From JAFGCN01 sp964547015 (GTDB lineage Archaea > Aenigmatarchaeota > Aenigmatarchaeia > QMZS01), in NCBI GenBank assembly GCA_964547015.1, contig CAZJKT010000017.1:1-18716 (forward strand): 18,716 nt of DNA. Reading direction: 5' to 3'. Positions 1 through 7,086 of the stretch are shown in pieces. The notes under the pieces are model-generated. The model saw only the letters and a list, made by a program, of their open reading frames with translations, was not told the DNA's origin and ran no database searches. Numbering within the stretch: the stretch's first letter is position 1; every line of letters starts with the position of its first letter. The position numbers were made by a program, and so were the translations under genes.

Positions 1-386
1 ACTACCTTCTCAATCTGCTTATTGTATTTAGACGATACAAACACAATTGAAAAAGTGGGAGAGCCGCCTTGGCTTGACTGCATCGCCGCCTGCTTTGCGG
101 CTGAAACTGCAGCATCATATCCGTTTTCAAGGTCGCTTACCCCAATCCCTATTGAGATGTTTTTTCCATGATAGCTTGAGTCCCTTTGGTGCAGGCCCGA
201 ATATTCCTTAAGGTAATACAGCTTTGCAATCCCCATTTTTTTAAGGCTTACTGTTCCTTCATTTTCCAATTTAGCCACAACTGAGGCGACAGTATTTCTA
301 TGAAGACCGGATTTTTCGGAAATTTCGGTAATGGAAAGCCCGGCAGGGTTTTCCTCCAAAGCCTTTAGGATTTTCTTTTCGCTCAT
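1..386 (-). CDS. Winged-helix / FIST-domain signalling protein (N-terminal part only)
   Basis: This gene runs off the left edge of the window, so only the first 128 residues are visible. Residues 4-60 form a winged helix-turn-helix of the kind found in archaeal regulators (ITEISEKSGLHRNTVASVVA, then a basic wing). Residues 76-128 match the start of a FIST_N sensory domain: a glycine-rich strand, an Ala-rich helix (YDAAVSAAKQAAMQ) and a hydrophobic strand TFSIVFVSSKYN. FIST domains are thought to bind small ligands and sit in signal-transduction proteins, so this is probably a ligand-responsive DNA-binding regulator. The ATG at 386 lies 27 bases after a TATA box (408-417), which suggests a leaderless mRNA. 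It diverges from a KaiC-like ATPase and probably controls the shared promoter and itself. The HTH is clear; FIST is a family-pattern judgement from a partial domain. Confidence 0.75.
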   Translation of the reverse strand, partial: MSEKKILKALEENPAGLSITEISEKSGLHRNTVASVVAKLENEGTVSLKKMGIAKLYYLKEYSGLHQRDSSYHGKNISIGIGVSDLENGYDAAVSAAKQAAMQSSQGGSPTFSIVFVSSKYNKQIEKV

Positions 387-393
387 CGTAATT

Positions 394-426
394 GTGCAAT
401 AATGCACTATAAATATACTAATGCAC
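394..426. promoter_or_regulatory. Operator with three TGCAC half-sites around the divergent promoters
   Basis: GTGCA at 394-398 and TGCAC at 403-407 form an inverted repeat with a 4-base centre. A third half-site, ATGCAC, is at 421-426. The pair lies between the minus-strand TATA box and the predicted minus-strand start. The third lies between the two TATA boxes. This layout suits autorepression by the winged-helix/FIST protein with joint control of the KaiC-like gene. The repeats are seen directly; the regulator assignment is inferred. Confidence 0.5.
408..417 (-). promoter_or_regulatory. TATA box of the winged-helix/FIST gene
   Basis: TATAAATATA (plus-strand reading) is centred 27 bases from the ATG at 386, the spacing expected when an archaeal transcript starts at or next to its start codon. 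Confidence 0.55.
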
Positions 427-431
427 AAAAC

Positions 432-440
432 ATATATATA
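432..440 (+). promoter_or_regulatory. TATA box of the KaiC-like gene
   Basis: ATATATATA is centred near 436. It predicts a transcript start near 462-465, which would match the in-frame ATG at 465 (leaderless) or give a leader of about 38 bases for the ATG at 501. Confidence 0.5.
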
Positions 441-500
441 CTTTCAGGGGCGGGCCAAAAAAAGATGCGGCCAACTAATAATTTAAATAAAGAGTTTATT

Positions 501-1166
501 ATGGATTACCAAATTGAGCGGGTAAAAACCGGGATAGCCGGCCTTGACCGCTTGATTTCAGGAGGCTTTGTAAAGGGCTCGGCTGTGCTGATTTCAGGCA
601 AAGCAGGCGCAGGAAAGACACTTTTTGGGCTTCAGTTTCTCTGGGAAGGCCTGCAGAATGGCGAGCCCGGCATATATATGACTTTTGAGGAGACTGCTGA
701 CGATATACGAAAGGATGCGCTCTCTTTTGGATGGGACTTTAGCGATTTTGAGAAAAAGGGCAAATTCAAATTGATTGAGCATAATGTTTATGACAACCCC
801 AGCATGGACTTTTTTGATGTGGACAAAATAAAGGCAGAGCGGATTGTTATCGACTCAATCTCAATTTTGTCCTTAATGGTTGAAAAAAAGGCGGCTCTTA
901 GAAACAGGATGAATAATATAGTTGCGGCCCTTAAGAGGAAGGGTGTCACTACTCTTATGATTTCTGAGGCAATTGACGGCGATGCTTATTCCCGCCTTGG
1001 AGTTGAGGAGTTCATTTCCGATGCGGTAGTTATGCTGGATTTTGTCCCTGTAGGCCCGCAGGCGGGCAGAAACCTTCTAATCAGCAAAATGAGGCGGACA
1101 AAGCACAGCGAGCAGATTCACCCGATTCAGATAAGCAAGGGAGGGATGAGGGTTTTGAGCATTTAG
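501..1166 (+). CDS. Single-domain KaiC-like (RecA-superfamily) ATPase
   Basis: The 221-residue protein is one KaiC domain. It opens with the usual RVKTGIAGLDRLISGGF, followed by Walker A GKAGAGKT (33-40), the glutamate pair in TFEET (63-64), Walker B RIVIDS (114-119, Asp118) and SKMRRTKHS near 195-203, which matches the KaiC-family arginine/lysine region facing the neighbouring subunit. Such archaeal proteins are ATPases of mostly unknown signalling role. The family usually starts a few residues before RVKTG, so ATG 501 is chosen; ATG 465 adds 12 residues and fits the TATA spacing for a leaderless mRNA, so the start is uncertain. Divergence from a winged-helix/FIST gene suggests a sensor/ATPase signalling pair. 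No C-terminal second KaiC domain is present. Confidence 0.88.
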   Translation: MDYQIERVKTGIAGLDRLISGGFVKGSAVLISGKAGAGKTLFGLQFLWEGLQNGEPGIYMTFEETADDIRKDALSFGWDFSDFEKKGKFKLIEHNVYDNPSMDFFDVDKIKAERIVIDSISILSLMVEKKAALRNRMNNIVAALKRKGVTTLMISEAIDGDAYSRLGVEEFISDAVVMLDFVPVGPQAGRNLLISKMRRTKHSEQIHPIQISKGGMRVLSI

Positions 1167-1196
1167 GCCGCCTAAATAAGTTTTCATATTCTTTTT

Positions 1197-1643
1197 ATGA
1201 AGCGCGAGAAAGTCAAGATTTTTATAGAGGTGTGCCATCCGCTGGCAAAGCCGCCGGCATACGCAAACCCGACAGACTCGGGGGCGGATATTTTTATGGT
1301 TGAGGATGTTGAATGGGAGCCAAGGGAAACAAAAATTGTGAGGACAGGGATTAAGGTAGCGGTTCCTGAAGGCTGGGAATTGCAGATTCGCCCGCGCTCA
1401 GGTCTTTCCCTAAAGACTCCCCTTCGTCTTGCAAATTCTCCCGGGACAATTGACGCGGGCTACCGAAATGAGGTGGGGGTAATCGTCCAAAACACTTCAA
1501 GCAAGCCTTTTAAGATGAATGAGGGAGAGCGGATTGCCCAATTTGTGATTTCCAAAGCCCCTATGATTGAGTGGGAGCTTGTGGATGCGATTGCGGAATA
1601 TAAGGGGGACCGAGGGGGAGGATTTGGAAGCACCGGGAAGTAG
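1197..1643 (+). CDS. dut: dUTP diphosphatase (trimeric dUTPase)
   Basis: The enzyme hydrolyses dUTP to dUMP and pyrophosphate, keeping uracil out of DNA and supplying dUMP for thymidylate. All five trimeric dUTPase motifs are present in the 148 residues: I PTDSGADIF (25-33), II PRSGLSLK (66-73), III GTIDAGYRNEVGV (83-95, catalytic Asp86), IV EGERIAQFVI (109-118) and V GDRGGGFGSTG (137-147), the flexible C-terminal arm. Length is normal. The set of motifs is that of the homotrimeric Dut family rather than the archaeal dCTP deaminase/dUTPase (Dcd-like) family. A TATA-like CTAAATAAG at 1172-1180 suggests a nearly leaderless transcript. The YjbQ-family gene starts 49 bases after its stop and may be co-transcribed. 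Confidence 0.95.
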   Translation: MKREKVKIFIEVCHPLAKPPAYANPTDSGADIFMVEDVEWEPRETKIVRTGIKVAVPEGWELQIRPRSGLSLKTPLRLANSPGTIDAGYRNEVGVIVQNTSSKPFKMNEGERIAQFVISKAPMIEWELVDAIAEYKGDRGGGFGSTGK

Positions 1644-1692
1644 ATTAAATCGGCAGGATTACTCAATAACCAAATTATTTAAGAATCCTATT

Positions 1693-2112
1693 ATGAGACT
1701 GGAGTTTTCAACTAAGGGCTACAACGATATCGTGGATATATCCGGACAGGTAAAAAAAATCGTTAAAGAGTCGGGAGTAAAGGATGGTGTATGCATAGTG
1801 TTTTTGGCGGGCTCGACAGGGGCAATAACAACAATAGAATATGAGGGCGGCGTTATCTCAGACCTGAGGCGCGTCCTTGAAAAAATCGCCCCGATGAATG
1901 ACGACTATGAGCACAACCGAAAGTGGCACGACGGGAACGGATATGCGCATGTGCGAAGCGCTTTACTAAAACCCACTTTTTCGGTTCCAATCGAGAACGG
2001 AGAGTTGGTTCTGGGTAAATGGCAGCAGCTTATCTTCATAGACTTTGACAACCGCCCAAGGGAAAGGGAGCTTATAATAAAGATCCTACCCTCCTGCGAG
2101 AAAAAAGAATGA
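1693..2112 (+). CDS. YjbQ / UPF0047 family protein
   Basis: This 139-residue protein matches the YjbQ family (also called the secondary thiamine-phosphate synthase family). Diagnostic segments are the glycine-rich GSTGAITTIEYEGG (40-53), the His-rich HNRKWHDGNGYAHVRSAL (74-91) and the conserved core GELVLGKWQQLIFIDFDNRPRER (103-125). Family members form trimers with clustered conserved His/Asp residues; thiamine-phosphate synthase activity has been reported for some, but the physiological role is not settled. ATG 1693 is chosen because the upstream in-frame extension overlaps dut and has no family match. The last codon overlaps the start of the M24 peptidase gene (ATGA, 2109-2112), so the two are translationally linked. 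Confidence 0.88.
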   Translation: MRLEFSTKGYNDIVDISGQVKKIVKESGVKDGVCIVFLAGSTGAITTIEYEGGVISDLRRVLEKIAPMNDDYEHNRKWHDGNGYAHVRSALLKPTFSVPIENGELVLGKWQQLIFIDFDNRPRERELIIKILPSCEKKE

Positions 2113-3218
2113 AGGGGTTCTCAGAGAAGAAAATAAGAGAGCTTAGAGCTCGCATTGCTTCTGAAAATATTAATTCTGCGGTTTTTTTGTGCACAGAAAG
2201 CCTTTTTGACCCGAATATCGGCTACCTGACCGGGCTTCAGCTGCAAAGGGCATCATCTTTTGCGGCCCTTATTGTAAGCCAAAAAAAGTCTTTTTTGGCA
2301 GTAACCCCCTTGGAATATGAACAGGCGCAATCGGAGGCAAATGCTGATAAAATTATAAAGCTTTCGGGAGCAGGCTCCTTAAAGGCGTTTTTTAAAGAAA
2401 ATCTTACAAAGGGCGCGGAGATTGGGGTTAACGGGAAAAACATTTCTTTTTCTGCCTCCAAACTCCTCCCTAAAGGCAGGAAAAGGGAGCTTTCGGGCAT
2501 CTGCTCAAAAATGAGGGAAATAAAAGAGCCTGAAGAGATTGAATTAATCAGGAAAGCGTGCAAAATTGCGGACAGGGGCGCAAAATATCTTTTTGAGGCC
2601 CTTTCGCCGAACTTAACCGAAAGAGAGCTTGCCTTAGGAATTGAAAACGAAATGCGGCGGTTTGGGGCGGATGAACCCTCATTTCCCACAATCCTTACCT
2701 CCGGCAAAAGAAGCTCGCTGATACATCCTTCCCCCGGTTTTTTGGGCAAGAAAATCAAAAGGGGGCTTGGGCTGGCTGATTTTGGGGCAAGATACCGGGG
2801 CTATTGCTCAGATATTACTGTTCCTTTTGCGATGGGGAAACTTTCGGCCAAGGAGGAGAAAATCGCAAGGGCTGTGGAAAAGGCGTATGAGAAAACTATC
2901 CGCTTGGCGGAATATGGGGTGCCGACTTGGAAACTGCATAAAGCTGCCCAAGATTCAATTTGGGAGAGCGGTTTTAGGCTGGAGTATGCGATTGGGCACG
3001 GGATAGGGCTTGACCTGCACGATTCGCCCCTAATCGGCCCCAAGCCCAAGAAAATCCCTAAGAATTGGGCTGAGACAAAATTGGCTGAGGGGATGGCTTT
3101 CACAATTGAGCCGGGGGTTCATGTTCCGGGGGTCGGGGGTTGGAGAATTGAGAATGATTTTTTGATGGAAAGGGGCGGATTAAAGAAACTGACAAATGCT
3201 AAGCCGATTTTCATCTAA
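2109..3218 (+). CDS. M24-family metallopeptidase (Xaa-Pro aminopeptidase/dipeptidase type)
   Basis: The 369-residue protein has the two-domain creatinase/prolidase layout: an N-terminal creatinase-like domain (about 1-130) and a C-terminal pita-bread catalytic domain (about 140-369). The five dinuclear-metal ligands are all present: Asp224 and Asp235 (ADFGARYRGYCSDIT), His297 (GHGIGLDLHDSP), Glu334 (FTIEPG) and Glu348 (WRIEND). His206 in SLIHPSP fits the conserved substrate-site histidine. The enzyme should remove N-terminal residues before proline or cleave Xaa-Pro dipeptides in the cytoplasm; sequence alone does not separate these. The residue after DIT is Val, where many homologues have Arg. 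It overlaps the YjbQ-family gene by 4 bases and converges, with a 4-base overlap, on the HAD-like gene. Confidence 0.92.
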   Translation: MKGFSEKKIRELRARIASENINSAVFLCTESLFDPNIGYLTGLQLQRASSFAALIVSQKKSFLAVTPLEYEQAQSEANADKIIKLSGAGSLKAFFKENLTKGAEIGVNGKNISFSASKLLPKGRKRELSGICSKMREIKEPEEIELIRKACKIADRGAKYLFEALSPNLTERELALGIENEMRRFGADEPSFPTILTSGKRSSLIHPSPGFLGKKIKRGLGLADFGARYRGYCSDITVPFAMGKLSAKEEKIARAVEKAYEKTIRLAEYGVPTWKLHKAAQDSIWESGFRLEYAIGHGIGLDLHDSPLIGPKPKKIPKNWAETKLAEGMAFTIEPGVHVPGVGGWRIENDFLMERGGLKKLTNAKPIFI

Positions 3219-3691
3219 ATGCGATTGAGCAGGTCTAGCAATTCTTCCGGGCTTTTCACCCTTCTTGGGGCTTTTGCAGTCCGGTTATAAGGACGGTCAA
3301 CGAGGATAATCTGGCTGAAATCTTGGAAATTAGGGCAGTCTTCAACTAAAACCTGTCCGTTATTCAGAGATTTGAGCTTATCCGAACTATTCTGCGCATA
3401 TTTGACTTGATATTCAAGCCCGGGCAGGTTTTGCTTTAGCCAAATTTCTGTTTGAGGCCGCCATGAAGGGGGCTGAACAGTCAGAAAGTTTACCGGCTGG
3501 AAGTCATAAAGAACCCCGCAATACTTAGTCTTTCTTGCCTTTAGAATTATTTCGGGATTGCTTGATACAATTTCAACGATGCCTTTTCCATCAGGCCCCC
3601 TCTCATCCCAAACCTTAGTGGGCTTTCCAAAAACCGCGATATCAAGCCTCCTTATTACTCCGTCGATATCGAAGAACACTTTTGGCTCCAT
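3215..3691 (-). CDS. HAD-superfamily phosphatase, 5'-nucleotidase (NT5C)-like
   Basis: The 158-residue protein has HAD motif I FFDIDGVI (nucleophile Asp8, acid/base Asp10), a motif II Thr71 in FLTVQPP, a motif III Lys105 in SSDKLKSL and a motif IV region VLVEDCPNF (Glu117/Asp118), followed by ILVDRPYNR. That last segment resembles the LxDxPxN region of NT5C-type 5'(3')-deoxyribonucleotidases, so a nucleotide phosphatase is the best guess, but other HAD substrates are possible. The ATG at 3691 is preferred over the upstream TTG at 3706 because a minus-strand TATA box (3716-3725) is centred about 29 bases before it. It diverges from alaS with a 40-base gap. A dUTPase 1.6 kb away gives only weak support for a nucleotide-pool role. 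Confidence 0.7.
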   Translation of the reverse strand: MEPKVFFDIDGVIRRLDIAVFGKPTKVWDERGPDGKGIVEIVSSNPEIILKARKTKYCGVLYDFQPVNFLTVQPPSWRPQTEIWLKQNLPGLEYQVKYAQNSSDKLKSLNNGQVLVEDCPNFQDFSQIILVDRPYNRTAKAPRRVKSPEELLDLLNRI

Positions 3692-3705
3692 AATTAGAAT
3701 TGGCA

Positions 3706-3725
3706 ACTAAATACATATTTTATAA
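3706..3725. promoter_or_regulatory. Divergent TATA boxes for the HAD-like gene and alaS
   Basis: CTAAATAC at 3706-3713 is centred 22-24 bases before the alaS ATG (3732). TATTTTATAA at 3716-3725, read on the minus strand, is centred about 29 bases before the HAD-like ATG (3691). Both spacings fit leaderless transcripts, and the two promoters are nested in a 40-base gap. Confidence 0.45.
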
Positions 3726-3731
3726 TCAATT

Positions 3732-5972
3732 ATGAAATTCCCCAGAGAAGAATACCCCTTTAAAACCCTTGAGAGGCTGGGCTACAGCCGCCGAAAATGC
3801 AAGGTCTGCGAAAAAAACTTCTGGAGCAAAAATATCAGGGACTACTGCGATGATGACGAATGCAGAGTAAAGCTTGGGCTTCCGGCCTATGGTTTTTTGG
3901 GGACCCCCATCGGAAAACAGATGAATTACGCCCAATGCTGGCAAACCTTCGCTGAAATTTTCAAGAAGTTCGGCCACACCCCTATTAAGAGGTACCCGGT
4001 TCTCGCCAGGTGGAGGGATGATGTTACCTTTGTTGAGGCCTCAATTTACGACTTCCAGCCCTATTGCGTTTCCGGGGAAGTCGACCCTCCCGCAAATCCC
4101 CTGATTGTGCCCCAGTTCTGTTTGAGGTTCAATGATGTGGAAAATGTGGGGGTCACCGGCAGGCACTTTACAGGATTTATAATGGTCGGCCAGCATGTAT
4201 TTAACCGGCCGGGAAACTTTATTTACTTCAAGGATGAGGCAATCAGTTACATCCACACCCTTTTGACCGAAGGGTTTGAAATTCCTGAGGACATGATTTT
4301 CTACCACGAGGACGCCTGGGAGGGTGGAGGAAATGCAGGGCCGTCAATTGAGGCATTTGTCGGCGGAATTGAAATTTTAAACCAGGTCTATATGCAGTAT
4401 CGGGTTGAGGAAAGCGAGTCCGGAGAAAAAAGGCTGGCAGAATTGGAGACAAAAGTGATTGATATGGGGGCGGGTTTAGAGAGATTTCCTTGGGTGCTTA
4501 ACGGCTCAAAAACCGCCTATGAGGTTGTTTTTCCCGAAGCTTTGGATTACCTCGGCCGTTTTAACCTAAGCTTTAGGGAGAAGGTAGTTTTGGCAGACCA
4601 TACCCGCACTCTCTTGGTTGCCCTTTTTGACGGGGCGCTTCCTTCAAATGCCGGGGGCGGATATAACCTGCGAAAAATCCTAAGGTCGTGCTTTGCAATA
4701 CTCAGGAAATCCGGTCAGAATGCGGATTTGGTTGAGCTTATGAGAATCCACTCAAAAATGGAGATTTTTCCTGAATTGAGGAAGGCTGATTTTGCGGTCT
4801 TAGGGGAAACTTTGGCTGAAGAGGAGCGAAAATACAAAGAGATGATAAGCCAGGGCAAAAAAATTATCAAAAAAATAGATAATTTTGACTTGGAGACTTT
4901 GAGGCAGTTATATGAGTCTCAGGGAATCACACCTGAAATAATCAAGGAATTAAAGCCTGAAATTGAGATTCCGCCTGAGTTTTATCAAGAAGAGCAGGCC
5001 GCTTTAGAGAAAGAAGGCGGCAAATCCAAAGGCAAGGCCGCCTGCTCAAAGCCTGTTTTTGACCTGTCGGGAGTTCCCGAGACCGAGAAGGCATATTACA
5101 ATAAGGAAACCCGAGGTGTTGCAAAAGTGCTGAAGGTTATTGGGGATTGGGTGGTTTTGGATAGGACGATTTTTTACCCAAAAAGCGGAGGGCAGGACGC
5201 TGACTTTGGGTTTATTAACGAGCATAAGGTTGTTGAGGTGATTAAGCAGGGAAACCATGTTTTTCACAGGCTGGACACAGCAGTTTTTGAGGAGGCAGTC
5301 AGCCAGCCTTTGCTGCAAAAATGCCCTCTTAAGGCCGGAACCCCTGTTGAGCTTAATGTGGACTTTTCCAGAAGAAAACAGCTCATGCAGCACCACACGG
5401 GCGCCCACATAATAAACGGGGCGTGCAGAAGGGTTCTTGGCGCGCACGCCCAGCAGGCAGGGGCAGAAAAGCAGACAGATAAGGCCCACCTGGACATTTA
5501 CCACTTCAAAAAGCTTACTGATGAGGAGATTGATGAAATCGAAAAATTGGCGAATGAGTGCATAAAAAGCGGCTATAGCGTTATTGAAAAGTGCTATTGC
5601 AGGACAGATGCTGAGCAGAAGTACGGCTTTGAAATATATCAGGGTGGGGCGGTCCCCGGAAAGGAAATTCGGACAATCCGCCTTGGGCAGATGGGGAACG
5701 AGAAGGAAAAGGATTGGGATGCTGAAGCTTGCGGAGGGCTTCATTTGGACAACACAAGAGAGGCCGAATTGATTGTAATTACGGGGGTAAAAAAGATACA
5801 GGACGCGATTACCAGAATCGAATTTTTGGCAGGCGCCGCCGCCAAGAACTATGTTGAGGCGATGGAAGGCTATCTGAAGGAGTCCGCTGAGGTTCTTGGC
5901 TGCCCTGAGGACAGGGTTTTTGAGGAGTCGCAGAAGCTTTTTGAGGATTGGAAAAAGGCGAGGAAGAGGTAG
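3732..5972 (+). CDS. alaS: Alanyl-tRNA synthetase, archaeal type, without C-Ala domain
   Basis: This class II synthetase charges tRNA-Ala. The archaeal N-terminal extension carries a Cys4 zinc finger (Cys23, 26, 39, 44). The catalytic core (about 50-300) includes RFNDVENVGVTGRHF (132-146), GGGNAGPSIEAFVGG (198-212) and DMGAGLERFPWV (244-255). The editing domain keeps both zinc/catalytic motifs: HTGAH (His555, His559) and CGGLH (Cys667, His671), so clearance of mischarged Ser/Gly-tRNA should be intact. The protein ends at 746 residues, just after the first part of the linker helix (about 699-745), whereas full-length archaeal enzymes are around 900. The globular C-Ala (DHHA1-like) domain is absent: the frame closes with TAG and the next gene is on the other strand. 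A charged linker (about 380-440) joins the core to the editing domain. Confidence 0.96.
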   Translation: MKFPREEYPFKTLERLGYSRRKCKVCEKNFWSKNIRDYCDDDECRVKLGLPAYGFLGTPIGKQMNYAQCWQTFAEIFKKFGHTPIKRYPVLARWRDDVTFVEASIYDFQPYCVSGEVDPPANPLIVPQFCLRFNDVENVGVTGRHFTGFIMVGQHVFNRPGNFIYFKDEAISYIHTLLTEGFEIPEDMIFYHEDAWEGGGNAGPSIEAFVGGIEILNQVYMQYRVEESESGEKRLAELETKVIDMGAGLERFPWVLNGSKTAYEVVFPEALDYLGRFNLSFREKVVLADHTRTLLVALFDGALPSNAGGGYNLRKILRSCFAILRKSGQNADLVELMRIHSKMEIFPELRKADFAVLGETLAEEERKYKEMISQGKKIIKKIDNFDLETLRQLYESQGITPEIIKELKPEIEIPPEFYQEEQAALEKEGGKSKGKAACSKPVFDLSGVPETEKAYYNKETRGVAKVLKVIGDWVVLDRTIFYPKSGGQDADFGFINEHKVVEVIKQGNHVFHRLDTAVFEEAVSQPLLQKCPLKAGTPVELNVDFSRRKQLMQHHTGAHIINGACRRVLGAHAQQAGAEKQTDKAHLDIYHFKKLTDEEIDEIEKLANECIKSGYSVIEKCYCRTDAEQKYGFEIYQGGAVPGKEIRTIRLGQMGNEKEKDWDAEACGGLHLDNTREAELIVITGVKKIQDAITRIEFLAGAAAKNYVEAMEGYLKESAEVLGCPEDRVFEESQKLFEDWKKARKR

Positions 5973-6002
5973 CGATACTATTAAATCTTATTTTATATAA
6001 GT

Positions 6003-6626
6003 TTATTTCCCCTCAATATCCGGAATTTCGTCCATTTTTGGCAGGCTTTTATGGCTGGAGAGCGGCTTATCAAGCATTGCTTTTCTTTTCTTTGCGGCGG
6101 CTTTTAGCTCGAGCTTCCACTTTCCAAATATCGCCTGCTTTATTGACAAAAACTCGGCTTCCTCAGGCTTTATGTTGAGCCGCCTTGCGATTATTTTGGG
6201 GTTTTTTTCGCCGGGGGCAATCTGTCCAAGATCCGTAAAGTCCTTTAGGACAGAGCCCCAGTTTGAAACATTTTGCCTTACTGAAAGGTCATTCCATTCG
6301 GGGTCTGCAAAATCCAGGAAAGCCTCTCTCAGAAAGCTATCATTATTAGAGTTTACTGAATCTATGAGGAAATTAAGAAATATCTTTTTTTCGGGGCTGC
6401 TTTCGGCCATTCCGGCGAGTTTTTCCAATCGGTCAACTTCTTCTGGCGGGGGCTTGTTGAGGGTGATGTTTGTTGAGCCGCCCCTCCCGGTTATTAGCGC
6501 GCCGTGGTCTGCAATATGCTCGGCAGTTGCCTTAATATTTCTCAGGTCGTCTTTGGAGAGGGTTATTTTTTTGGAGACAAAAATTGAGCCGATTTTCATG
6601 CAGAGCGCCCCTAAGCCCATACTCAT
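6003..6626 (-). CDS. Unrecognised protein, 207 residues
   Basis: I do not recognise a family. The protein is soluble and charged, with a Gly/Ser turn GRGGSTNITL (47-56), a Pro/Glu-rich stretch followed by an acidic helix (58-80), and a very basic segment KLELKAAAKKRKAML near residues 170-184 before a short polar tail. No signal peptide or membrane helix is visible. The minus strand is preferred over the antisense frame because its residue mix is balanced, while the antisense product is Ser/Arg/Pro-rich as expected for a shadow. A TATA-like CTATATAG (about 6640-6648) sits 19-25 bases before ATGs at 6626 and 6620; ATG 6599 is another possible start. It diverges from the small secreted Cys-rich gene and converges on alaS. 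Confidence 0.65.
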   Translation of the reverse strand: MSMGLGALCMKIGSIFVSKKITLSKDDLRNIKATAEHIADHGALITGRGGSTNITLNKPPPEEVDRLEKLAGMAESSPEKKIFLNFLIDSVNSNNDSFLREAFLDFADPEWNDLSVRQNVSNWGSVLKDFTDLGQIAPGEKNPKIIARRLNIKPEEAEFLSIKQAIFGKWKLELKAAAKKRKAMLDKPLSSHKSLPKMDEIPDIEGK

Positions 6627-6684
6627 AATTCGCAGATATTCTATATAGGCGTTTTTTGGCTATTCTATAATCGAAAATATTATT

Positions 6685-7074
6685 ATGCATAAGCTGATAT
6701 TGTTTTTGGCTCTTTTAGCCTTAATTGCCGCATTTTTCTACCCTAAGCAGGCGGGCGCAAGCCTTTGCGGCCAGCCATGCCAAACATTTGGCCTGCGCTA
6801 CTATGAACAGCCTTGTTTTGGGATTAAAGTCCGTGATGATAGCGGGTCAGATTACTCGGATATTTGCTACGGCCGGACTTATGGGGAGAAAACCTGCTAT
6901 GGGGTTCCTTATACCGAAACCGAAAATTCTGCAGTCCGACAGCTTAGCTGCGATTACCCCTGCAGGGATTCGGCAATCAGATCACTCTGCCTTCATCTAA
7001 TCAGCCTTCCGCAAACAGAATCCCCTCTGCACTCTGCCTGCCCGGGCTTAATAAATAAGTGCAATTGGAGATAG
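6685..7074 (+). CDS. Small secreted cysteine-rich protein
   Basis: The 129-residue product starts with MHK and a strong hydrophobic stretch LILFLALLALIAAFF (4-18), then a likely signal-peptidase site near KQAGAS (21-26). The mature part of about 100 residues has ten cysteines (28, 32, 44, 61, 71, 89, 93, 102, 119, 126), enough for five disulfides, and a recurring C-[FY]-G motif (44-46, 61-63, 71-73). This looks like a compact exported disulfide-stabilised protein; no known family was recognised. TCTATAAT near 6664-6671 is a possible TATA box about 18 bases before the ATG, and no Shine-Dalgarno is visible. It lies between a divergent unknown gene and a convergent RNA methyltransferase, so it appears to be transcribed alone. 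Confidence 0.7.
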   Translation: MHKLILFLALLALIAAFFYPKQAGASLCGQPCQTFGLRYYEQPCFGIKVRDDSGSDYSDICYGRTYGEKTCYGVPYTETENSAVRQLSCDYPCRDSAIRSLCLHLISLPQTESPLHSACPGLINKCNWR

Positions 7075-7086
7075 CTTTTGTCAGAA

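Noticed and set aside
2237..2758. Minus-strand open frame (173 residues) inside the M24 peptidase
   Set aside because: Antisense to clearly conserved peptidase sequence; Ser/Phe/Pro-rich as expected for a shadow frame.
5046..5744. Long minus-strand open frame (232 residues) inside alaS
   Set aside because: It lies fully antisense to the conserved editing domain of AlaRS and its product has no family-like pattern, start signal or TATA box.
6172..6648. Plus-strand frame (158 residues) opposite the 207-residue unknown gene
   Set aside because: Residue mix is Ser/Arg/Leu-rich and unlike a folded protein, whereas the minus-strand frame is balanced and has a TATA box at a fitting distance.
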